Shown: positions 35,121 through 44,118 of the stretch, in pieces | Layout: each line of letters starts with the position of its first letter | Numbering within the stretch: the first letter of the stretch is position 1 | NCBI RefSeq assembly: GCF_011405515.1 | Contig: NZ_AP022671.1 | Span: 1,798,001 to 1,862,000 of the forward strand | Direction of reading: 5' to 3' | From: Nitrospira sp. KM1 | Lineage (GTDB): Bacteria > Nitrospirota > Nitrospiria > Nitrospirales > Nitrospiraceae | Length of the DNA: 64,000 bases | Position numbers and translations under genes: made by a program | The notes under the pieces: model-generated | What the model was told of the DNA's origin: nothing | What the model saw: the letters and a program-made list of their open reading frames with translations, nothing else | Databases searched by the model: none

Positions 35121-36444
35121 CGGCGCCGCCAAGGCCGCTCATTGGTCCCTAACCGCCTGGGTATTCCCGGCCTCTCTCGTCGTTTGTGTACTTCCTGCGC
35201 TTGTTCTGATTTGGCGATATCGGCGTGCCGGTGGACTCGCCTCGAAATCCGTGCGGCTGACGGTAGCCATGAATATCCTGTCAGTCGGTTGCATCCTGGT
35301 GCTGACCGAAGTCCTCCTGCGTCTCGTCGCAGCGCCGCATCCCGAAGGTCCGCTGGTGGGAGACACGCGTCTTCTTCCCCGAAACTGGAGCGATGTTGCG
35401 GGCTATCGACTTGCTTTATGGAAGGAGCATGCGGCTGGGTCCGGCGTGCTCGTCTTTGATCCTCAGCTGGGATGGACCGTCGCGCCGAACCGAAGCAGTA
35501 CCGGTCCTGCCGGCGAGAAGAACTTCAGCAGCGCCGAAGGAAGGCGGATCGGTTCCCAAAGGCCCCACTCTCTACGCAACCAGTCCGGAGTCACGATCGC
35601 GCTGATGGGTAATTCCTACGTCTTCGGATCAGATGTCGATTACGAACAGACCTGGGGGTTTCATCTCGAAACACAGTTAGCAGGTAAGGGACAAGTATGG
35701 AACTTTGGGGTACCTGCTTACGGCGTTGACCAGGCGTACCTTCGATACCTCAAGGAGGTGCAGGGCCGGCGGCCGGACATCGCCATTCTGGGACTGATCA
35801 GTCACGACCTCATCCGCACGACCATGGTGTACTATGCCGTGGGATTTCCGGGAGCTGTGGTTCCGGGTGCCAAGCCAAGGCTGGTTCTGAGAGACGGGGA
35901 CCCGACACCTGTCAATATTCCACTTCCTCAACCCGAAGCAGTTTATGCGACCGCCCGGGTCGACGAACTGCCACACGTCACCGACGACCGGATATACCGG
36001 AGGAGCGACTGGCAGGAGCATTGGTATGCATGGTCATATCTGCTTCGCTACTTCGTGTCCTGGTGTAACCCTTGCGGCGGCATTGCAGGCACGCCTTCAG
36101 AGGATGAGGAAACCGTCGCACTGAACGGAGCCATCCTTCGTGCCTTCGTCCGTGAGGCGAAGAACGCCGGAACGATCCCGATCGTCGTCTTTCTTCCGTC
36201 ATTCACTGAATACCGCGATGAAGGGGAACATTTGTCAGGCAAGTCGCTGTTGGGCACCAGAGTGTTGGACCGGGCGAAGGTAGAGTTCGTCGATATGACG
36301 TACTGCGTGGACCGGAGCGACGCCCGCAACCGATTCACGAGTGGTTGGCACTATACCCCTGAAGCCAACAAGAATCTTGCGGCCTGCCTCTTTGATATCC
36401 TCAAACCCCACCTCTCAACCTTATCCCCACGTTATGTGAATTGA
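34981..36444 (+). CDS. Membrane-anchored SGNH-hydrolase-like protein
   Basis: 487 residues. Two or three N-terminal hydrophobic helices (about 26-45, 57-80, 95-112) precede a large soluble domain with SGNH-like features: ALMGNSYVFGSDVDYEQTW (block I, with Ser after GN), QVWNFGVPAYGVDQAYLRYL (block II, Gly and Asn), and ILGLISHDLIRTT (block III region). A late block has SGWHYTPEANKNLAACLFDI where the Asp/His dyad would lie; 'H' follows W but the Asp is not obvious. Such proteins often act on cell-surface polysaccharide acetylation. The gene overlaps the lipocalin frame by 140 bp; a later start is possible. Confidence 0.72.
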   Translation: MKNKDVHAARRSPTHGSSSNSEQLSGPFFLAITAFLTSIVSYYRLDDGAAKAAHWSLTAWVFPASLVVCVLPALVLIWRYRRAGGLASKSVRLTVAMNILSVGCILVLTEVLLRLVAAPHPEGPLVGDTRLLPRNWSDVAGYRLALWKEHAAGSGVLVFDPQLGWTVAPNRSSTGPAGEKNFSSAEGRRIGSQRPHSLRNQSGVTIALMGNSYVFGSDVDYEQTWGFHLETQLAGKGQVWNFGVPAYGVDQAYLRYLKEVQGRRPDIAILGLISHDLIRTTMVYYAVGFPGAVVPGAKPRLVLRDGDPTPVNIPLPQPEAVYATARVDELPHVTDDRIYRRSDWQEHWYAWSYLLRYFVSWCNPCGGIAGTPSEDEETVALNGAILRAFVREAKNAGTIPIVVFLPSFTEYRDEGEHLSGKSLLGTRVLDRAKVEFVDMTYCVDRSDARNRFTSGWHYTPEANKNLAACLFDILKPHLSTLSPRYVN

Positions 36445-36733
36445 TTCAAATTTGGTTCATTCCTTCAAGAGCTGGAAAGCGAGCGAGTTCGCTCACCTCG
36501 CACAGTACAAACTTGTGCTACCGGATTGGATTTGCCTCCTTCCCTTCACCAAGATTTGGCACCGATAACGATATTCTCCTTATTTTTCGAGATAGTCGCA
36601 AGTACATTGATTCGAGAGACCCCGGGCAGACGCAGGAACGACCTTTGCTGGGGCTCCAATGTTGAACCCGCGTCCGAATCACATCATTGGTTGAAATGTT
36701 AGCCACCCTTAAGGGAAGCACGAGGCCCGCTGC
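36445..36733. other. Gap with no clear gene
   Basis: 289 bp between the SGNH-like gene and the small winged-helix-like gene. I checked for a tRNA because of a GAACCCGCGTCCGAATC-like string near 36663, but no cloverleaf could be drawn. GAGG near 36721 may serve the following start. Confidence 0.4.
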
Positions 36734-36940
36734 ATGTCCTATCAAACCGCCGCCAATCAGATCCTTGAAGTAGTCATTGCCAATCCTGACTGCACTCTCG
36801 ATGAGTTAAGCGAAAGACTCCCCGACATGCATTGGTCCGACGTCTTTCTCGAGGTTGACCGACTGAGCCGCAAGGGCCAGCTCCTCCTGATTCGGACCAG
36901 CTCGGGATTCACAACCACCCTCCGGGCACAGGAACCGTAA
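36734..36940 (+). CDS. Small winged-helix-like protein, paralogue of the 19.7-kb gene
   Basis: 68 residues. A first helix (NQILEVVIANPD), a turn (CTLDELSERLPDMHWSDVF), a second helix EVDRLSRKGQLLLI and a strand pair RTSSGFTTTL. It matches the 19673-19942 protein in order and spacing: both have C(T/S)L, RLP, (H/F)W/SWS, DxLSR(K/E)G and a final strand pair. The conserved pattern and the clean short frame make it a real gene despite its size. Likely a minimal nucleic-acid- or protein-binding module. It stands alone between the SGNH-like gene and the NADH dehydrogenase. Confidence 0.75.
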   Translation: MSYQTAANQILEVVIANPDCTLDELSERLPDMHWSDVFLEVDRLSRKGQLLLIRTSSGFTTTLRAQEP

Positions 36941-37146
36941 GGGCCCTCCGTTTTCTGCTCCACGTCTATTCCGAGATCCGCGAGCGTCCCTATTGTCGGC
37001 CGCGGCAGCATGGCTCCGTTGACAACCTCTTCGTCCTCAACACAGGCCTCAAATTGGGCTCTCTGCCGAACCCATGAACCCCTTTTGTACACGTCATTCT
37101 TCCATTGACTATGGATTTTCCATGGCCATAGCCTGTCACATACACC

Positions 37147-38424
37147 ATGCGTAGCACACGCGTTGTCATCATCGGTGGAGGGTTCGGAGGACTCAGTGCC
37201 GCGCTGTCCCTGCGCGACGTCGATGTCACACTCATCGACCGCACGAATCACCACGTGTTTCAGCCGTTGTTGTATCAAGTCGCCACCGCCGCCCTGTCGC
37301 CCAGCGATATTGCATGGCCCCTCCGCACGATCCTGCGCGGACAGCGCAATATCCGAGTGGTCATGGATGATGTGCTCTCGATCGATCGGGTGGTCAGAAG
37401 TGTCACGCTTCGCAACAGCGGGCCGATTTTGTTCGATGTACTCATCGTCGCGACCGGATCCCGACATTCGTATTTCGGACACGATGAATGGGAGTCGTTT
37501 GCGCCGGGACTCAAGACCATGGCAGACGCGATCCGGTTGCGCGAGAGAATGCTATTCGCGTTCGAAGAGGCGGACCGTCGGCAGGCCGCGACGGGAACGC
37601 ACGATCCCCTCAATTTTGTCATCGTGGGCGGCGGACCTACCGGAGTGGAGCTTGCCGGGGCCATGGCCGAGATCGGGCGAAAAGCCATGGGACCGGATTT
37701 TCCGACGCTACGGCTGAATGATCTGTCGATCGTGCTGGTTGAAGGAGGGCCGCGCCTGTTGCCGGGATTCAGCCCGGACCTTTCGTCCAAGGCCGCCGAC
37801 GACCTGTCGCACATGGGAGTGACCGTCCGTCTGAACACCGAAGTCACGGCAGTGCACGCCGGCGCAGTTTCCATAGGGCAGGAACGGATTCCGGCAACAA
37901 ACATCATTTGGGCTGCCGGAAACAAAGCCTCCCCGCTTCTGGCGACGCTGAAGGCTCGCCAAGACTCCACCGGGCGTGTGTACGTCACGCCGGACCTGTC
38001 GATTCCTGACGAACCCTGGATCTTCGTTATCGGCGACGCCGCGCATTGTCCGGGAAAAGACGGGGCACCTCTGCCGGGCCTGGCGCCGGTCGCCATGCAG
38101 CAGGGCCGATACGTGGCGGACATGATCGAGAAAGACGTGCCGAGCGAACAACGGCGCCCGTTCGTTTATCGGGACCGCGGTATGCTGGCGACAATCGGCC
38201 GGGCACGTGCTGTGGCTGAAATAGGCCCGCTCCACGTCTCGGGCCTCATCGCGTGGGTCCTCTGGTGCACGGTGCACATTTTTTTCCTGATAGGATTCCG
38301 GAACCGGGTCCGCGTCATGTTCGAATGGATCTGGTATTACCTCACCTTCAAACCCGGCGCGCGACTCCTCTACGCCCAGACACAAACCTCACATGAAGAG
38401 GAGCGGCAGCGGGTCGATCCCTAG
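37147..38424 (+). CDS. ndh: Type II NADH:quinone oxidoreductase (NDH-2)
   Basis: 425 residues. FAD-binding GGGFGGLSAALSL at the N-terminus (about residues 9-21), then TNHHVFQPLLYQVATAALSP, a signature near the quinone site. The second Rossmann motif NFVIVGGGPTGVELAGAMAE (about 157-176) binds NADH. The late FAD contact is VIGDAAHCPGKDGAPLPGLA (about 298-316) with PVAMQQGRYVADM next. A C-terminal hydrophobic helix (GLIAWVLWCTVHIFFLIGF) would hold it on the membrane. It oxidises NADH to feed the quinone pool without pumping protons, and cytochrome bd elsewhere in the window could take those electrons. No strong ribosome site; no operon partner. Confidence 0.94.
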   Translation: MRSTRVVIIGGGFGGLSAALSLRDVDVTLIDRTNHHVFQPLLYQVATAALSPSDIAWPLRTILRGQRNIRVVMDDVLSIDRVVRSVTLRNSGPILFDVLIVATGSRHSYFGHDEWESFAPGLKTMADAIRLRERMLFAFEEADRRQAATGTHDPLNFVIVGGGPTGVELAGAMAEIGRKAMGPDFPTLRLNDLSIVLVEGGPRLLPGFSPDLSSKAADDLSHMGVTVRLNTEVTAVHAGAVSIGQERIPATNIIWAAGNKASPLLATLKARQDSTGRVYVTPDLSIPDEPWIFVIGDAAHCPGKDGAPLPGLAPVAMQQGRYVADMIEKDVPSEQRRPFVYRDRGMLATIGRARAVAEIGPLHVSGLIAWVLWCTVHIFFLIGFRNRVRVMFEWIWYYLTFKPGARLLYAQTQTSHEEERQRVDP

Positions 38425-38509
38425 ACAGTGAGCGCATACGTTCAACAGTAGCGACGCGTATGGACTGCCGCCAAAATACGCAAGCCTGTGATTCCTCTAG
38501 GCGAACCCG

Positions 38510-39265
38510 TCATGACTCGCGCACACGATGAAACCGGCGAACCTTCATTGACTGGCTCCGCCCGTCTCTGCCGACCCCTACGAGATAGCTGGATTCCTGA
38601 AACCCATCACCGAACTGCTTTTCCACATGGCCGAGATCCCCGGCGTCACGAGATTGCTGTTCCCGGGCGCGTATGAGCGTCTGTAAACGGACGACCTTTG
38701 CCGCGATACGATTCAGTTTTTCCTCTTCTTCCATCAGCTCTTCCACCAAAAATGCCCGCGTCCCCTCTCTGTCCTGTTCAGAGCGGTTTCCAGACCGGGG
38801 AACAAGCTGACGCTCTGTGCGCGGCCCGTCGCTGTGCTGAAACGTCTGGTCATCTGCGAATGATCCTGGCATGTGTTCAGGTAAGACTTGCGCCGAACGT
38901 GCATGGTTTTTTTCAGATGGCTGAGGGGCAACCGGGCGACCAGGCGCTCGGGCGGTGAGCGCTTGCCAGAGATCCGCGGCTGTCTTTGAAACGCTATTCT
39001 TTACGGTAGTTCCAAATCGATTCAACCTGTCTCTCAGTGCCATGCCGGTCACCATGGTCCGCAATCCACGTCCCCATGAAATGAGCGTGCGCACGACCCA
39101 CGACCCTACGGCCGTGGAAATCTTTTCTGCGGCTTGAACCTGTTTCCATGCCCAAACGCGCAACGGCGAGGGACGCAACGAGGACGGATATTTCACTTGC
39201 AGTCCACCCGGCTGGATCCGAATTTGCTTGACCGGTCTACGATTAGCCAACGTTCGATAACTCAT
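38510..39265 (-). CDS. Basic hypothetical protein with a C-terminal coiled coil
   Basis: 251 residues from the ATG at 39265 with AAGGAGG 8 bp upstream. The N-terminal 40 residues are basic (SYRTLANRRPVKQIRIQPGG). A central helix follows (AAEKISTAVGSWVVRTLISW), then a polar, disordered-looking stretch. Next is a clear amphipathic coiled coil (EELMEEEEKLNRIAAKVVRL) and an Arg/Ser-rich tail. The features suggest a DNA- or membrane-associated protein, but no family is recognised. The strong ribosome site is the main support for the gene. Confidence 0.6.
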   Translation of the reverse strand: MSYRTLANRRPVKQIRIQPGGLQVKYPSSLRPSPLRVWAWKQVQAAEKISTAVGSWVVRTLISWGRGLRTMVTGMALRDRLNRFGTTVKNSVSKTAADLWQALTARAPGRPVAPQPSEKNHARSAQVLPEHMPGSFADDQTFQHSDGPRTERQLVPRSGNRSEQDREGTRAFLVEELMEEEEKLNRIAAKVVRLQTLIRAREQQSRDAGDLGHVEKQFGDGFQESSYLVGVGRDGRSQSMKVRRFHRVRES

Positions 39266-40291
39266 GTGACGTGCCTCCTTCAAACTACAGGACGCTCGTG
39301 TGAAAATGTTTGATGCGCAGATGAAACCGACCGGCTGAACCCGAGAGGATCAATCTCTCAATATGCCACGGGGGAGACGAACGACACGAATCGACCCGCT
39401 GTTCACAAACGGGTTCAGCCCGTCATTGGCAATTCAGGAGGGTCGGAGGGTCAAATCCGTGCCGGTAAACCGGAAAAGTCACAAGATGGACCAATGGTGT
39501 CCGGAATGGAGCCGGCGCTGGGAATCGAGAGGGCTGCCAATTGGTCATAAAATATCTCTACCCCTGCGAGATTGCATTAGTCAATGGGTTAATGGGCCGC
39601 AACATCGCACAGGGAAACATTTGTCGAGATCCATCAACTTGTCACTGTGTCTATAATAAATATCGCCCCCGGGATGTCGAGGGCTTCAAACGAAGACATG
39701 GGCCAACGAGGATATCACCATTATCTGGAGACCTACTTAGGATGTTCCGCAACCCTTTGCTTTTCTAACTATGATCATGATCATGAGAACAGCCGTTGCT
39801 GCATGAACCCCAGGCGGGCATGGAGCCGGTCCTTCGCTTCGTCTACTGTCGTAATGACGACCGTCCTCGGCGAAGGCCAGAGCCACTGATCCCGAACTCT
39901 CCAGACATGTTGATTTCAGGACGTCTAATTCATTCTGCCTGCAACCCTACTCCACATGGCCAACGTATTCATGGTGAGGCAGTCCTCCTCGAGACGGTCG
40001 CCCCACCGTCTGTATGAATGAACAGCGCCTCGTGTAGGGTCCGTAAACGGAAGCGATGAAGACGTTTGCATGAGCCACCCCGGGGTGCGATCTGCGGGTC
40101 TGTGGCCGGTTTGTCGGTGGCATGTTTGCGATCGAAGTCCTTTCAACGAACATGCACGATCGCTCGGTCGAGCGGCGATAACGGGAGCGTTTGTTGCAGG
40201 ACGCTTCTGGCAGTCATTGCCGTAATTGTGGTAGTCATCATTCGTTTCCGGCGATCCGCATGATCCCTGATTACTTTGGAGGTTGATCCCG
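39266..40291. other. About 1 kb without a convincing gene
   Basis: Short frames on both strands lack ribosome sites, signal peptides or family features. Base use is uneven: 39.6-39.9 kb is AT-richer than the neighbours. TTTGGAGGTTGATCC at 40275-40289 belongs to the next gene. It may be an old insertion or decayed DNA. Confidence 0.5.
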
Positions 40292-40960
40292 ATGCGCCGA
40301 CGCTCTGCTTTCGACATTCTCCGTCTGCGGCCGTTCGCCAGACAGTCGCTTTCACTCGGCGTGCTGCTGAGCGCCGCCTGTCTCGCGTTATTGTCCGGAG
40401 AACCGGGTGCCGCGCGGGAACGAAAGATGGAAGTGCTCCCGGCTCAAACGACCGCCCCACCAGCTGTCGTCATCGACCAGGTCAGTGATGAGCACCATCT
40501 CCGAACGCAATTGCGTGGCAAGAATGATGTGGTCGAGCTTTCCGCCTCGAGCAGTCCCTTTTCGCAAGCCCCAACCGGCACCTTCGGATTCATTGCCCCC
40601 AGAGCGTTGGGCATGGCGCTCGTCACGCAAAGCCCTGACCTCACACTGGAACGCATCCCCACCGCTTCCAATTCGTACGAAATTCACAAACTCAAGAACG
40701 GCAGCGGGATGCTCGTCGGATTTGTCGCACACGATGTGATGGCTCAGATATCGCCTGCCAATCGGCCCAAAAACGTTCACCTTTCCTTCCATTCAAACCC
40801 ATCGGAGAAGGCGCCATATATAGCAGCCGTCCCGCTGGTCAAACTGATGGTCGACCGGATGCCCGTCCCTCTCGACGTGAAAAATCCCGAGAGCACTGTC
40901 ACCCTGAACATGGATCTGCAGGGATCGGCCAACCGTAAGTCTCCAACCGTCCCCCAATAA
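40292..40960 (+). CDS. Exported protein, unknown function
   Basis: 222 residues from the ATG at 40292, chosen because GGAGG lies 9 bp upstream. Signal peptide: basic start MRRRSAFDILRLRPFAR, then LSLGVLLSAACLALLSG. The mature part is about 180 residues with beta strands (DVVELSASSSPF; GTFGFIAPRALGMALVTQSP) and a helix near PYIAAVPLVKLMVDRMP. The run SYEIHKLKNGSGMLVGFVAH is compact and probably a folded core. No cysteines after the signal and no known family. The small genes around it are likewise exported. Confidence 0.72.
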   Translation: MRRRSAFDILRLRPFARQSLSLGVLLSAACLALLSGEPGAARERKMEVLPAQTTAPPAVVIDQVSDEHHLRTQLRGKNDVVELSASSSPFSQAPTGTFGFIAPRALGMALVTQSPDLTLERIPTASNSYEIHKLKNGSGMLVGFVAHDVMAQISPANRPKNVHLSFHSNPSEKAPYIAAVPLVKLMVDRMPVPLDVKNPESTVTLNMDLQGSANRKSPTVPQ

Positions 40961-41179
40961 TTAATTCAGACATCCTCATCGACAATGCCTTGACACCTCT
41001 GCAGTCGGGGGGTGAAGCTAAAGAATAGCCTGGAGGTGTCTTATGAGGCCGGGGTAGCTTTCCTTTCTCATTTCTCTTCTTCCCCCTCTTCTTCTTTTCC
41101 TTCATCCCACAATTGTGTGTGCCCCGCAACGCAGGATGCGAAGGGCACTGTTGTATCCAACATACAAGGAGGTCGCACC

Positions 41180-41545
41180 ATGAAAACCTCTCTCGTGCTC
41201 CTCACCGCGTTTGCCGTGATATTCCTGGCACTACCGTCCGCATCGGCGAATCCGAACATGCTGCCCAAACATCCCGGTTACCCGATGGGAAAAGCGCAAG
41301 ACCCCGTGTCGGGACAACCGCTGGCCAATGACCCCGGACAGGTCAATGCGACCGGAGAGAAATCCCTGGCCGCAGCTGCTGGCATTGACGATGTCCATTC
41401 AACGCAAAACCTGCCCACCAATGTCGATAATGAGAGGCTGCTGGAAAAACCAGGTGCAGGAGTGCTGCCGAAGGTTCAGGGCCCCGATATTCGAATCGAG
41501 CCGCCCGTGAAGGAGGGCACCAAGGTACAAGCCTCGCCCCAATAG
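41180..41545 (+). CDS. Small exported protein
   Basis: 121 residues from the ATG at 41180 with AAGGAGG 7 bp upstream. Signal peptide TSLVLLTAFAVIFLALPSASA. The mature 97 residues are polar and proline-rich: NPNMLPKHPGYPMGKAQDPV, then IDDVHSTQNLPTNVDNERLL, and a C-terminal EPPVKEGTKVQASPQ. It appears disordered and may bind a surface or metal. No family recognised. A two-part hairpin follows the stop. Confidence 0.75.
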   Translation: MKTSLVLLTAFAVIFLALPSASANPNMLPKHPGYPMGKAQDPVSGQPLANDPGQVNATGEKSLAAAAGIDDVHSTQNLPTNVDNERLLEKPGAGVLPKVQGPDIRIEPPVKEGTKVQASPQ

Positions 41546-41555
41546 CGAGCGGATC

Positions 41556-41592
41556 GACCGGGTTTCGGACCGTCATGGTCCGGAGCCCGGTC
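41556..41592 (+). terminator. Two-part hairpin after the small exported protein gene
   Basis: GACCGGG-ttt-CGGACC-gtcat-GGTCCG-ga-(G)CCCGGTC: 13 paired bases in two stems separated by a small internal loop, 10 bp after the stop. No U-run, so intrinsic termination is uncertain. Confidence 0.55.
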
Positions 41593-41779
41593 GCAGTCCT
41601 GCGTTGTTTCATGATTAGGGACGGCGTTCACGGACCCAACCCGTCTTCCAATTCCACATTCCCACTGACAGCCAATGAGAAGGTGCGAGGAAAAACAGAC
41701 TTGTTCTTCTCATCGGTCGGGAGTACGATCTTTCCTTCCGACTTCGTTTATTCACATCATATCTGGGAGGAATGGGGTC

Positions 41780-42331
41780 ATGAGCATTCGATCAGTACGG
41801 GCGTTGGGATACATTGCGCTGATGGGTTTCCTCGCTGGCGGTTGTGCGACCGAAAGCACGACCGGTTCGTCCGGTGCAACATCGTCTCCGGCCGGCGCCG
41901 CGACGACCGGCACGCCAAAATCCGGCGGAAGTATGTCCGGTGGAGCATCGTCCAATGCATCGAAATCCGGTGCCGCAATGTCCGGAAGCTCGAGCAGTGA
42001 CTCGACGCCGGCCGCCGGATCCTCACCAAGCAAAGCCGCGGCAAATAATGCGGCAGGGCTCCAGACGGACTCGCTCCAGGCTTGTCTGGCACGAATTCCA
42101 TCTTCCGCATCGGCAGGAACGAAAATGGTGGCGGAAGAAAGCTGTAAGCAAAACGAAGCGCTCCGCTTGGGGATTGTTGGAACGGCTTCGACGAAAAGTA
42201 ACGATCGGGCGGCTTCCGGAACTCAGGGCGACACGCTCGACGCCTGTATGGCCCGCATCCCAAAGGATGCGACTTCGGGCCAGCGCATGATGGCGGAACA
42301 GAGCTGCAACCGCGACCAGGCCAATCGGTAG
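41780..42331 (+). CDS. Ser/Gly-rich lipoprotein with two cysteine-pair repeats
   Basis: 183 residues from the ATG at 41780, with GGGAGG 9 bp upstream. Signal and lipobox LAGGC (Cys22). A low-complexity linker of Gly, Ser, Ala and Thr (about residues 25-95) leads to two copies of one unit: LQACLARIPSSASAGTKMVA plus EESCKQN, and LDACMARIPKDATSGQRMMA plus EQSCNRD. Each unit has two cysteines 20 residues apart, suggesting a disulphide hairpin. Probably an outer-membrane-tethered protein. The unit family is not one I can name. Confidence 0.75.
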   Translation: MSIRSVRALGYIALMGFLAGGCATESTTGSSGATSSPAGAATTGTPKSGGSMSGGASSNASKSGAAMSGSSSSDSTPAAGSSPSKAAANNAAGLQTDSLQACLARIPSSASAGTKMVAEESCKQNEALRLGIVGTASTKSNDRAASGTQGDTLDACMARIPKDATSGQRMMAEQSCNRDQANR

Positions 42332-42353
42332 TCATTCCGGTTCCCTTCGGTTA

Positions 42354-42385
42354 TCCGGGAGATTGTGCCCGCGCCGTCTCCCGGA
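42354..42385 (+). terminator. Hairpin after the cysteine-repeat lipoprotein gene
   Basis: TCCGGGAGA / TCTCCCGGA, a perfect 9-bp stem with a 14-nt loop, 22 bp after the stop. No U-run follows. It would also be met by nothing on the other strand until 42496. Confidence 0.5.
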
Positions 42386-42495
42386 CCTGACTCAATGGAA
42401 ACTTACCGTTGTCGTTCCCGATCTTCGACGCTTTACGCCGGTGATTCAGAAACGGACGTGCCCTCCTCATCGCGCAGGCCTGGAAGTGCCTGCGA

Positions 42496-43713
42496 CTAAA
42501 AGCCTAATGCCTTCTCGAGATCGTCCTGCCCTTTCTTAAACTGTTTTTGCTCCACTGCGTCTTTTTTCTTGGCCAGGGATTCCAGTTCTTCTGCCTTCTT
42601 CTTCAGGGCAGCGCTTTCTTTCTTACGCCCCTCCTCCTGTTGCTCTTCCTGGAGCGAAGCCTCCTGGACTTCTTTGATGGTACGGTCTGCCACCGTCATC
42701 CATGACAGTCGGTAACCCGGCTTCCGGAGAGCCTGTTCTTGATAGAGCACGACAAAGCGAGTGGGATAGCTGCGTCTGCCGATCTGCCTCTCTTCCAGCA
42801 CATACACGGTTGGAGAGCCGAAAAGCTTTGGATCATATGAATCGAGATAGATCCTGCTGCCTTGTTTCGCTCCTATGGACTGGACCTTCTGCATGTACTC
42901 CGTAAAGGCCTGCATGTTTGTCGGATCAGGCGGCTGAACATTTTCCAACTCCTTTCCTGCCGCCTGCTGTGCCAAACTGTTCGCCTCGTTTTCGTCTTGC
43001 AGCTGATACCGGTATTTGTCTTTGAACTCTGCAAGCGGAAATGGTCCCTTCTTGGCCTTCCCCCTGAAAAATTGAGCCGGATCGCTTTTCCCGCTGATGG
43101 AGACATAAGACAGCCGACCGACTGTGGCATCACTCGAATCAAACCAATAACTACTGTCCGGAGCAACCGGCATCGAATATTTTGACGCGTCTGCCGGAGT
43201 TTGCGGCGTGCGTCCAACGCTCATCAGGATGATCCGCTGTTTCAGCAACGCCAGCGCGTTTCCCTTCCCATGGCCGATCATTTGCGAGACGGCTTGCCGT
43301 ACATCCGGCACGGGATCGTTCGTGATTGGGATCAATGCATCGACATCCTGATCCTGCGGTCCGATCATGCCGAGCGCATCGGCTGCCGCAATTCGCAGAT
43401 CGGGTTCATCGCTGGAGAACATCCCTATGATCTCAGGTAGGTAGGTTCGACTGGCAGTCGAACCTAGCGTGTGTACGTCCTGCTTCAGGATATCAATCGT
43501 GTCCTTCCTGAGTTTCTCGCAATTGGCCGGTCCGGAAGGCTTGCCGCCACAGTCCCGAAGATAATTGTCGAGGGTTGCATCTTTCGGTGATGATGCCTTA
43601 ACCGGCGGGGTCCCCTCCGCCAGCGATGGGGACAGTCCAAGACCGGAGAACGCCATGAGCCAAAGCGGGAGCCACATGTACGTCAATAAACGATTGTCGA
43701 GATTTCGTCTCAT
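42496..43713 (-). CDS. Exported HEAT-repeat-like protein with a charged coiled-coil tail
   Basis: 405 residues with an N-terminal signal peptide (LLTYMWLPLWLMAFSGLGLS, cleavage near SLA|EG). Residues 75-160 hold two or three HEAT-like repeats (SRTYLPEIIGMFSSDEPDLR, IAAADALGMIGPQDQDVDAL, PVPDVRQAVSQMIG), a protein-docking fold. The middle (about 190-345) is a mixed domain (YVSISGKSDPAQFFRGKAKK; FVVLYQEQALRKPGYRLSWM). The last 50 residues are a Lys/Glu coiled coil. It is secreted to the periplasm; partner unknown. The stop at 42496 faces the lipoprotein gene's hairpin. Confidence 0.75.
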   Translation of the reverse strand: MRRNLDNRLLTYMWLPLWLMAFSGLGLSPSLAEGTPPVKASSPKDATLDNYLRDCGGKPSGPANCEKLRKDTIDILKQDVHTLGSTASRTYLPEIIGMFSSDEPDLRIAAADALGMIGPQDQDVDALIPITNDPVPDVRQAVSQMIGHGKGNALALLKQRIILMSVGRTPQTPADASKYSMPVAPDSSYWFDSSDATVGRLSYVSISGKSDPAQFFRGKAKKGPFPLAEFKDKYRYQLQDENEANSLAQQAAGKELENVQPPDPTNMQAFTEYMQKVQSIGAKQGSRIYLDSYDPKLFGSPTVYVLEERQIGRRSYPTRFVVLYQEQALRKPGYRLSWMTVADRTIKEVQEASLQEEQQEEGRKKESAALKKKAEELESLAKKKDAVEQKQFKKGQDDLEKALGF

Positions 43714-43761
43714 CGAGCGTCCTCCTCAGCCGATTGTACGAGTCCCCTCGCCGTCATGGCC

Positions 43762-44091
43762 TTATCGCTGCAACCGACGGAAATCGATGTATCTGCGACT
43801 GCGTCCTTGTGAACCGCTCAATTCATCCTGTCTGAAGTTCGCCGCTATCAGGGTTCGTACGACGCTGGCACTAAACCTGGTCTTTGGATCGCATTTGTCC
43901 TTTAATTTTGTCAGATCATCAATAATGATCTTGATGCTGATGAAATCGCTTGTCGGCAGCGCATCTCTGTGTTTCTTCCAGAGATCTTCATCTTGCGGAT
44001 GACATCCGGGCGCTGCGGCACCGTTGAGCGGACCCGAGAGCAGCGTCATCGCAATCAGCAAACCCCCTGACATCATCGCCACAATTCTCAT
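43762..44091 (-). CDS. Small exported protein
   Basis: 109 residues from the ATG at 44091 with GGGGGAG upstream; an upstream in-frame start (44157) is less likely. Signal peptide IVAMMSGGLLIAMTLLSGPL, then a small domain with two cysteines (APGCHPQDEDLWKKH; LKDKCDPKTRFSASV) and a helix (ISIKIIIDDLTKLKDK), which could be linked. Basic tail. Divergently placed from the GT-C/TPR gene; 48 bp upstream of the secreted HEAT protein gene on the same strand, probably co-transcribed. Confidence 0.65.
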   Translation of the reverse strand: MRIVAMMSGGLLIAMTLLSGPLNGAAAPGCHPQDEDLWKKHRDALPTSDFISIKIIIDDLTKLKDKCDPKTRFSASVVRTLIAANFRQDELSGSQGRSRRYIDFRRLQR

Positions 44092-44118
44092 AGCTCCCCC
44101 TATCTCATTAAAGCCGCA

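Noticed and set aside
36663-36690. Possible tRNA-like string near GAACCCGCGTCCGAATC
   Set aside because: No acceptor or anticodon stem could be drawn around it.
39925-40317. 130-codon minus-strand frame
   Set aside because: No ribosome site, no signal, irregular composition; overlaps the start of the exported-protein gene on the other strand.
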